Shown piece by piece: positions 12,064 to 19,968 of a stretch of 64,000 bases of DNA. A model generated the notes under the pieces. That model was not told the origin of the DNA. It did no database searches and worked only from the letters and a program-made list of their open reading frames with translations. The stretch's first letter is position 1; every line of letters begins with the position of its first letter. Made by a program: the position numbers and the translations under genes. Source of the DNA: Tanytarsus gracilentus (lineage: Eukaryota; Arthropoda; Insecta; Diptera; Chironomidae); assembly GCA_038502055.1 (NCBI GenBank), contig JAXRKN010000040.1, positions 2,356,001 to 2,420,000 of the forward strand, read 5' to 3'.

Positions 12064-13101
12064 ATGAATTTTGTTAGATTGATCTTACTGGCCTTATTTT
12101 TTTTTACTTTAAAAGCTTCTAAATTACCTGATCGCAGTGGTAATAATAAAACTAAATTTTTAAAGTGATTTAATTTACCCTGTTTTTTGTTTAGGTGCTC
12201 TGCTTACTAAGGTGCCACCTTAGTATTTTTTGAGACCTAAAAGTTTTATGTTATCTCTTCTAAGGTTTTTTACTAAGGTGCCACCTTAGTAAAAAGTTTT
12301 TTGATTAAATTTAAAAAAAAATTTTTAAAATTTAAAATTTTAGTTAAATCTTCAATTTAAATGTCTAGTTCAAAGAGAAACACATTTACCCTTCAGTTTA
12401 AGCTAGATGCCGTCAACTACGCTGAAAATTCATCTCAATCTAGAGCTGCAGAGCATTTCAAAGTGCATCGAAATGAATATGATGAAGAATAAAAATAAAA
12501 TTTTTATTTCGCTTTACTAAGGTGCTACTTTTTACTAAGGTTCATTTTTTTACTAAGGTGCATGAGCCGAAAATAAAACACTTTTAAAACTTACTAAGGT
12601 GCCACCTTATAACCAAAAAACAGGGTAAGTCATACTTTTCCCAGCATCTCATTTAAAGAATAATATTGAACACAATACTCTACAGCACTGTGATCTTGAA
12701 GAAGATTTATCGGTGAAATTAGGTCCTGGGCAAAATTTTACTTTACCAGAACGCTGTGTTTTTGTAAAATGCTTACATGATCTCTCAGTCACACGTGAAA
12801 GGTAAGCATTATTATTTTACATTTTGCTTTTACTCACAAATTGCGCTAAAAATCACGAGTTTATAGCTATGGCGCCTAGCTTTTAATCACTTACGTGTGG
12901 CACTGAATTTTTTTTAAATTTATATACTTCAGTTTGCCCATATAACTAATATTCTTAGAATCTGCTCTCATCAGATTGATGATTAAGTATTTTGTGCTTG
13001 AAATTTTTAGCTGTCCACCAAAAGAAAGGTCAAAAAATTGCGATTACTATGGACATGACTTTAGGCTTCCATTTCCATGTAACTACAAACTTTTAAATTA
13101 A
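12064..13101 (+). CDS. Small secreted SVWC-like cysteine-rich peptide, 107 aa
   Basis: Three short exons: 12064-12139, 12645-12801 and 13011-13101, phases consistent, 107 aa. The N-terminus MNFVRLILLALFFFTLKAS is a clear signal peptide. The mature part has six cysteines spaced as in single-domain von Willebrand factor C proteins: HC..LPGQ-type loop..ERCVFVKC, then SCPP..KNCDYYGHDF..FPC. The usual final CC pair of SVWC proteins is a single C here (PFPCN), and the protein ends shortly after. SVWC members in insects include the Vago-type immune peptides and secreted salivary or haemolymph peptides; which kind this is cannot be told. The first intron (12140-12644) holds a 448-bp DNA transposon; without it the intron would be about 55 bp. 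Moderately sure of the family, quite sure of the gene structure. Confidence 0.72.
12178..12625 (+). mobile_element. 448-bp TA-duplicating TIR element carrying a lone HTH ORF
   Basis: Left end CCCTGTTTTTTG...GGTG and right end ...CACCTTATAACCAAAAAACAGGG are imperfect inverted repeats, flanked by TA at 12176-12177 and 12626-12627. Inside are about six copies of TTACTAAGGTGC or its complement (12208-12228, 12269-12292, 12514-12560, 12590-12608), some fused into near-palindromes. The same CTAAG core is used by the element at 2326-3961, and both have CAGGG at the outer end, so the two look like relatives. A 43-codon ORF for a DNA-binding domain fragment sits in the middle. Confidence 0.82.
12361..12492 (+). 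pseudogene. HTH (Brinker/psq-type) DNA-binding fragment of a pogo/Tigger-like transposase
   Basis: A 43-codon ORF inside the 448-bp element, from ATG to TAA. Its residues KRNTFTLQFKLDAVNYAEN...SRAAEHFKVHRN match the N-terminal helix-turn-helix of pogo/Tigger-type transposases and Brinker-like domains: basic start, (Y/F)T..FKL..V.YAE, then the AA..F.V recognition-helix lead-in. It stops where the second half of the domain and the catalytic DDE part would follow. It is either a decayed remnant or a mini-protein that could still bind the element's repeats. The fit is by eye; the domain is short. Confidence 0.65.
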
Positions 13102-13692
13102 ACGTCATTTTAAACAAAAAGGAATTACTTGCAGATTGCTGCAGCAGAACGTGTTTAACTTATCCCATTCGCCTCCATAAATATACGTAACATATATTTT
13201 TAACAGGTTGATATTCTTTATTATTTCATATCATCAATATTTATCTCACATCCTTTAAATTTTTACAGTACATTCCAATTAAAATCTAAAGAAAAAAAAA
13301 TTAAATGTTCATTGAACCCAAATTTAAAATTTTGCTAATAAAAGTTAACATTTTCAAACAATAAACGTGAATTATTGTCACATTTTTAAAATAAAATAAG
13401 AAATCTTTTAAAGATACGAATTAAATACGCTCTGAACTGAACTTTCATTTTATGGAATGATCTTTCTTGGGAAAACGTTATCATAGCACATTTAAAAATT
13501 ATTTATATGAAGCATGACATGAAATTAAATAAAACATTTAGTTCTAATTAATTTTTAATAGATATTTTCGTCAATATAATCACTCATTAAGTATATATGA
13601 TTATGTGTATATGATAAAATATGGACACGGAGCAACAATTTAATTATGTACTTATGCATGGATTTGTAAACGCTGTTCACGGGTGGGAATTT
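13102..13692. other. Convergent 3' flanks, no gene seen
   Basis: AT-rich sequence between the SVWC peptide stop and the stop of the minus-strand Vha68 copy. It probably holds both 3' UTRs. Confidence 0.6.
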
Positions 13693-15668
13693 TTAATCTT
13701 CTAGGTTTCGGAAAGCTTGTTGCATCTCCTCGTGCAATTGATCAAAATCGCCTTTAATTTTCGCCTCACCATCCTTGACGGGATCTTTGAACTTCATGGA
13801 TGAGAGTTGATAAAGCATGTTGCCCATTGAGTCACGAATAATGTTCCATGTGATTTTGTTTTCGGATTGTGCTGTCGATTCGACCGCATGACGTGCCATA
13901 TCATAGAAGGCAATAATATTTCTAAGCATGCCAACGGTCTTGTAGAAGGGACAGAAACGATCGTATGATGAGTACGAGTTTTGTTGCAAGAAATCGTCCT
14001 TGAGGAGCTTAGCAACTTCCAATGTGATCTTATCTGATTCCGCCAACGATGCCTTACCGACGAGTTGTACAATTTCTGACAAATCTTCTTCCTCTTGAAG
14101 AATTTCCTTGACCTTTGTACGCAATGGAACAAATTCGGGGAAGTTTTTGTCATAAAAGTCATCCAATGCACGCATGTATTTACTGTAGGAGATGAGCCAG
14201 TTGATCGATGGGAAGTGCTTACGTTGTGCGAGCTTCTTATCTAAGCCCCAGAACACTTGAACAATACCGAGAGTAGCTGATGTTACGGGATCAGAGAAAT
14301 CACCACCAGGAGGCGATACGGCACCGACAATTGAAACGGAACCTTCACGTTCGGGATTACCTAAGCACTTGACGCGGCCAGCACGTTCGTAGAAGGATGC
14401 AAGACGTGCTCCCAAGTAGGCTGGATAGCCGGAATCGGCAGGCATTTCCGCGAGACGACCCGAAATTTCACGAAGAGCCTCGGCCCAACGTGAGGTCGAA
14501 TCAGCCATCATAGACACGTTATAACCCATATCACGGAAATATTCGGAGAGTGTAATACCGGTATAGATGGAAGCCTCGCGAGCAGCGACAGGCATGTTTG
14601 ATGTGTTCGCTACGAGTGCAGTACGTTTCATAATTGATTCAGTGACACCATCAATTTCAACCGAAAGCTCAGGGAAATCACCAAGTACCTCAGCCATCTC
14701 ATTACCTCGCTCTCCACAACCGACGTAGACGATGACATCGGAGTTGGAATATTTGGAGAGGGCTTGCGAAATGACAGTCTTGCCGCAGCCAAAAGCACCA
14801 GGAATGGCTGTAGTTCCGCCTTGAACGCATGGGAAGAGAGAATCGAGGACACGTTGTCCTGTCAACAATGGATGATTTGCTGGCATTTTCTCAGTGACTG
14901 GACGTGGTTGACGTACTGGCCACACTTGCAACATGGAGTATTTGTTGATTTCTCCATCGAATTCTGTCTCGAGAATAATATCCTCGCATGTATAGTTGCC
15001 TGGTGGTGCAATGTATTTGATAGTTCCTTTTGCGCGTGGTGGCACGATAAGCTTATGCTTCACCAAAGTATTTTCGTGCACAACACCATACAAATCTCCT
15101 CCAGTGATGTGAGAGCCGACTTTAACATGCAGCGGATTGAAATCCCATGATTGAGTTCGTGAGAGGCAAGGGATGTTGACACCCTTTGGGATGTAAATTG
15201 ATTGCGTCAACTCGTTAATATCCTTAAGTGGACGTTGAATACCGTCAAAAATGTTTCCCATAATACCTATAAGTTTAAAACACATATATGTATAGTTTGA
15301 TATGTGAATGATTTTTGATAAACTTAAATTACCTGGACCCAACTCAACTGATAAGGGCTTTCCAGTTCTCAATACGGGGTCACCGACAGTTACGCCTGAT
15401 GTTTCTTCGTAGACTTGAATTGTAGCCATGTCACCCTCCAAACGGATAATTTCACCGACAAGTTCATAGTATCCTACACGAACCAACTCGTACATAGCTG
15501 ATCCCGACATACGTTCAGCTGTGACGACTGAAAAATTTAAAGACAAATTACTTTTTCTGATCATGAGACAAGTTATTTAATATTTAACTCACCAGGTCCT
15601 GAGACGGCATATACATAGCCGAATTTGGACTCGCGATTCTCATCCGCAATCTTCTTTAAGTTTGACAT
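13693..15668 (-). CDS. Vha68: V-type proton ATPase catalytic subunit A (copy 1)
   Basis: Exons on the minus strand: 15668-15593, 15527-15333, 15266-13693; 614 aa, the usual length for subunit A. It begins [20 protein letters not shown]. The Walker A motif GAFGCGKT lies at residues 247-254, with [20 protein letters not shown] and [10 protein letters not shown] of the nucleotide-binding domain after it. The protein is the ATP-hydrolysing subunit of the V1 sector, which acidifies endosomes, lysosomes and secretory compartments. It is an almost exact inverted duplicate of the gene at 16458-18431: intron 1 is identical and intron 2 differs by a few bases. The amino-acid differences seen lie in the last part of the protein (RDSMGN, KIKGDF, QQAFRN here). 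The similarity stops at the start and stop codons. Both copies look intact. Confidence 0.97.
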
Positions 15669-15920
15669 CCTGGCTTGAAATCCTTACTATTGACCTTACT
15701 AAAAGAAAAATAATCTTCAGAAAATTTTCGTTGAAGAAAATTTTTTTATCTTGCAAAAGTTGACAAATTCGACTTAAATTTTATGTGCTTCAACTTGAAT
15801 GGATGCAAGAGATTTATTAAATGTAAATTGAGTGTGAAAGAACTCTCTAAAACTGATGAAAATAATTTTAATTTAAAGTTGAAAACTTACACTCGAAACT
15901 CTCCTCAGAAAATAAGAAAA

Positions 15921-15928
15921 TCACATGA
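15921..15928 (-). promoter_or_regulatory. M-box (TCATGTGA) near Vha68 copy 1
   Basis: TCACATGA on the plus strand is the complement of the M-box TCATGTGA bound by Mitf/TFEB-class bHLH-Zip factors. It lies about 250 bp upstream of the minus-strand start codon. In Drosophila, Mitf is known to control V-ATPase genes. Binding here is an inference. Confidence 0.5.
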
Positions 15929-16005
15929 CCATGTATCGCTCGTGTCGCATGATCACAGAGTCGCTTGAAAGATGTAAACAAATGAGCAAAAAGAACAATA
16001 CAATA

Positions 16006-16015
16006 GTCAGGTGAC
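16006..16015. promoter_or_regulatory. E-box-like GTCAGGTGAC, a one-base variant of the CLEAR site
   Basis: GTCAGGTGAC differs from the palindromic CLEAR/TFEB site GTCACGTGAC by one base. It lies roughly midway between the two genes. Function is inferred. Confidence 0.4.
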
Positions 16016-16372
16016 TGTCACAGCGACAGTTGCGTAAAGTTCTGAAAAATTATCGACAGAAAATTTTCCTCGATTAAATTTTTCAGGAAAATCAATTAGT
16101 TTTAACTTGTAAATTGCTGAAAAATAAAGTGTAAGTTGTGTTTAATCGACAAAATATTAAGGATTACCGAAAAACTCAAAAATAATGACATAAAAATGAA
16201 ATAAAGTGTTTGCTCTAAAAATTCAACATTATTTAAAAATTAAATTATTAAATTTAATAATATTCTCGAAAAACCTATTGATAGGCATTAAAAGACTCAC
16301 ACTTAAAACTAAAATTTGATATAAAACTGCTAAATATTTCAATTTAAAAGTTCATTCATAAAAAATATTCAG

Positions 16373-16380
16373 TCATGTGA
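16373..16380 (+). promoter_or_regulatory. M-box (TCATGTGA) near Vha68 copy 2
   Basis: Exact TCATGTGA about 80 bp upstream of the plus-strand start codon, in the orientation that mirrors the copy-1 site. It may fall in the 5' UTR intron. Confidence 0.5.
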
Positions 16381-16457
16381 TCATTTTTTTTCTGTAATGA
16401 AATTTTTCTACAATCATTCTTTTCCTTCTTTTAGAGCTTACAAATATCGTCAGGAAT

Positions 16458-18431
16458 ATGTCAAACTTAAAGAAGATTGCGGATGAGAATCGCGAGTCCA
16501 AATTCGGCTATGTATATGCCGTCTCAGGACCTGGTGAGTTAAATATTAAATAACTTGTCTCATGATCAGAAAAAGTAATTTGTCTTTAAATTTTTCAGTC
16601 GTCACAGCTGAACGTATGTCGGGATCAGCTATGTACGAGTTGGTTCGTGTAGGATACTATGAACTTGTCGGTGAAATTATCCGTTTGGAGGGTGACATGG
16701 CTACAATTCAAGTCTACGAAGAAACATCAGGCGTAACTGTCGGTGACCCCGTATTGAGAACTGGAAAGCCCTTGTCAGTTGAGTTGGGTCCAGGTAATTT
16801 AAGTTTATCAAAAATAATTCACATATCAAACTATAAATAAATGTTTTAAACTTATAGGTATTATGGGAAACATTTTTGACGGTATTCAACGTCCACTTAA
16901 GGATATTAACGAGTTGACGCAATCAATTTACATCCCAAAGGGTGTCAACATCCCTTGCCTCTCACGAACTCAATCATGGGATTTCAATCCGCTGCATGTT
17001 AAAGTCGGCTCTCACATCACTGGAGGAGATTTGTATGGTGTTGTGCACGAAAATACTTTGGTGAAGCATAAGCTTATCGTGCCACCACGCGCAAAAGGAA
17101 CTATCAAATACATTGCACCACCAGGCAACTATACATGCGAGGATATTATTCTCGAGACAGAATTCGATGGAGAAATCAACAAATACTCCATGTTGCAAGT
17201 GTGGCCAGTACGTCAACCACGTCCAGTCACTGAGAAAATGCCAGCAAATCATCCATTGTTGACAGGACAACGTGTCCTCGATTCTCTCTTCCCATGCGTT
17301 CAAGGCGGAACTACAGCCATTCCTGGTGCTTTTGGCTGCGGCAAGACTGTCATTTCGCAAGCCCTCTCCAAATATTCCAACTCCGATGTCATCGTCTACG
17401 TCGGTTGTGGAGAGCGAGGTAATGAGATGGCTGAGGTACTTGGTGATTTCCCTGAGCTTTCGGTTGAAATTGATGGTGTCACTGAATCAATTATGAAACG
17501 TACTGCACTCGTAGCCAACACATCAAACATGCCTGTCGCTGCTCGTGAGGCTTCCATCTATACTGGTATTACACTCTCCGAATATTTCCGTGATATGGGT
17601 TATAACGTGTCTATGATGGCTGATTCGACCTCACGTTGGGCCGAGGCTCTTCGTGAAATTTCGGGTCGTCTCGCTGAAATGCCTGCCGATTCCGGCTATC
17701 CAGCCTACTTGGGAGCACGTCTTGCATCCTTCTACGAACGTGCTGGCCGCGTCAAGTGCTTAGGTAATCCCGAACGCGAAGGTTCCGTTTCAATTGTCGG
17801 TGCCGTATCGCCTCCTGGTGGTGATTTCTCTGATCCCGTAACATCAGCTACTCTCGGTATTGTTCAAGTGTTCTGGGGCTTAGATAAGAAGCTCGCACAA
17901 CGTAAGCACTTCCCATCGATCAACTGGCTCATCTCCTACAGTAAATACATGCGTGCATTGGATGACTTTTATGACAAAAACTTCCCCGAATTTGTTCCAT
18001 TGCGTACAAAGGTCAAGGAAATTCTTCAAGAGGAAGAAGATTTGTCAGAAATTGTGCAACTCGTCGGTAAGGCATCGTTGGCGGAATCAGATAAGATCAC
18101 ATTGGAAGTTGCTAAGCTCCTCAAGGACGATTTCTTGCAACAAAACTCGTACTCATCATACGATCGTTTCTGTCCCTTCTACAAGACCGTTGGCATGCTT
18201 AGAAATATTATTGCCTTCTATGATATGGCACGTCATGCGGTCGAATCGACAGCACAATCCGAAAACAAAATCACATGGAACATTATTCGTGACGCGATGG
18301 GCAACATGCTTTATCAACTCTCATCCATGAAGTTCAAAGATCCCGTCAAGGATGGTGAGGCGAAAATTAAACGTGATTTTGATCAATTACACGAGGAGAT
18401 GCAACAATCTTTCCGCAACCTAGAAGATTAA
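16458..18431 (+). CDS. Vha68: V-type proton ATPase catalytic subunit A (copy 2)
   Basis: Exons 16458-16533, 16599-16793 and 16858-18431; 614 aa. Exon lengths (76, 195, 1574 nt) are identical to copy 1. The Walker A motif GAFGCGKT is at residues 247-254, and all conserved subunit A blocks are present. Compared with copy 1 the visible protein changes are RDAMGN, KIKRDF and QQSFRN near the C-terminus; upstream I saw only isolated synonymous changes. The same exon-intron layout shows that this is a DNA-level duplication, not a retrocopy. It is divergently arranged with copy 1. It may differ in tissue or level of expression, since upstream and 3' sequences are unrelated, but this is not visible directly. 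Confidence 0.97.
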
Positions 18432-18789
18432 GCATAACAATTTTAAATTTGTTGATTTTCTTCTTCCTTATTCTTTGCAAATTGCAAAATCAAGCTTAAG
18501 ATATTCATGTTATTAATATCTAGTTCTATAAAAAAAACCAAATTTTAAAGACATAAAGATTTATCATCGCCCATTCCAAGTACGTTTATTAAACTTTATT
18601 GTGCAATAATAACATGTACATGAGAGCAATTTTCATTTTTGAACATTTCTTGTTTCTGTCTGAGAAAAATCTTAATGGAAATTCCAGTATTATGTTGAGT
18701 GTAGTAAATGTAGCCATGTATAAAATTGAAAAAATATATATCTATGATAACTAATAAAGCCATTGTATCAGAATGTCTCATTAAGGCGT
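18432..18789. other. Convergent 3' flanks, no gene seen
   Basis: AT-rich sequence between the Vha68 copy 2 stop and the stop of the minus-strand coiled-coil gene. Only 3' UTR and polyA sequence is expected. Confidence 0.6.
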
Positions 18790-19638
18790 TTAACTGCAAT
18801 CACAAAGCTTCTTTTGATAGATCGAGAAAATTGTTACGAAGCATTTCGTCTGTCCATTGTTAGTCGTGATGGATTCTTCAGCACTAAATTTTTTGTTACA
18901 GCTCCGGCACGAATAATACATGACGCCATTTTTTTTAACATGAACACTTATTTTTCTTGGCTGTAATCTGTTCAAGATATTTTTTTCTGTACTTGATGTT
19001 GAATCAGTTTCAAATTTAAGATACTCGTATTTATATTTCTTGTGTGAGGACGCACTGTTAACTTTCTGAGTGGTGTTTTCGAGGATTTCCATTTTTGGTT
19101 GTTTTTTAATAGAACGTCCTTCAATAGATTTATCTTCAACTGGAACCGGTCGCTTAAAAGTGATTCTTTCAAATTTATAATCCTCCTCATCTGATTCGAC
19201 TTCAGAACTTAAATTTTCAGCAGAGCCTTCGACAATTGTTTGCAGTTTTTTAGTGAATTCTGTTGTAAGATGCTCGACTTCGTCTTTAATATTATTATAC
19301 TCTGCCGTTATCGAAAAAAGTTGCCGTTCACGTTCATGTTTTGCCAAAATAATATTTTCGCGCTCGGCAGAAATTGGCACTGTTGTGAGAAGATTGTTAA
19401 GAAGGAAAGCTCCAATTGTTCGATTAATTTGCATTAGCTCACGATTGTCATCCTCAAGAAGTGAATTCTGTTGAGCAATTTTATTTTCAAGCTCAATATT
19501 ACGTCTTGCAATTTCCTTCATTTTTGCTTTGTAGAAACCAACTTGCTGAATAATTTCAACGAAATCTTCGTGTCTAAAAAAACACATATTAGAAATAAAA
19601 CTTTGTATAAATTCTTTAAAACAATGTACTCACTGCAT
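18790..19638 (-). CDS. Unidentified coiled-coil protein with C-terminal CxxC motif, 262 aa
   Basis: Two exons: 19638-19634 (ATG plus two bases) and 19573-18790, spliced to begin MQHEDFVEIIQQVGFYKAKM. Residues about 15-110 are heptad-rich and charged (KEIARRNIELENKIAQQNSL and following), predicted coiled coil. An acidic stretch (SEVESDEEDY) and a basic, Ser/Thr-rich middle follow. Near the C-terminus, SCRSCNKKF resembles half of a zinc-binding knuckle, with two more cysteines (TKCF, KLCDC) after it. I do not recognise the family. It is divergent with anillin across 330 bp, which hints at co-expression in dividing cells, but only weakly. The five-base first coding exon is supported by a good donor (GTGAGT) and the frame. 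Confidence 0.7.
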
Positions 19639-19968
19639 TGCGAATTAGTCTTTATATATAGAAATGAAGTTTCTCCTGTTATTTTCTTAATTTAATGTAA
19701 AAACAGTTTTTGGTTCTTTTTGTTTTGATTTTGAAGTGACGGTTATGGTTGAAGCAAAATTTGAATTCGCTTTTGCTTCAACCACATTTCAATTCGAAGC
19801 GAATCGTAACGGCTCTAACGACATTTTTTGAAACTTTCGAAAGGAAAAGAAAATAATTAAATTTATCACGAAACGAGTCATTAAATAAACTTTATTTTGT
19901 TTGATAAACAACGATAAAAATCAAAACTACGGCAACAAAGTGAAGTTGAGTTAAAAAATCGCAAAAAT
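19639..19968. promoter_or_regulatory. Divergent promoter between coiled-coil gene and anillin
   Basis: 330 bp separates the two start codons, so both promoters must be here. It contains a perfect hairpin (19747-19783) and a nearby repeat of GAAGCGAAT/ATTCGCTT. No TATA box is evident. Confidence 0.6.
19747..19783. repeat. Perfect 13-bp inverted repeat in the divergent promoter
   Basis: GGTTGAAGCAAAA (19747-19759) and its exact complement TTTTGCTTCAACC (19771-19783) are separated by 11 bp. The GAATTCGC in the loop is echoed by GAAGCGAAT just downstream. It could be a paired protein-binding site or a small insertion footprint. Confidence 0.7.

Larger units (their letters stand above)
15669..16457. 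promoter_or_regulatory. Shared divergent upstream region of the two Vha68 genes
   Basis: 789 bp between the two start codons. Each side has its own 5' UTR splice acceptor (TTTCTTTTAG about 30 nt upstream of the minus-strand ATG; CTTCTTTTAG about 25 nt upstream of the plus-strand ATG), so both genes probably have an upstream non-coding exon here. Unlike the coding regions, the two halves are not alike. It contains M-box sequences and a GTCAGGTGAC site, listed separately. Confidence 0.7.

Noticed and set aside
13794..17496. Secondary ORFs of 74-128 codons inside the Vha68 genes
   Set aside because: They are shadows of the main coding frame, present identically in both copies because the copies are nearly identical in DNA.
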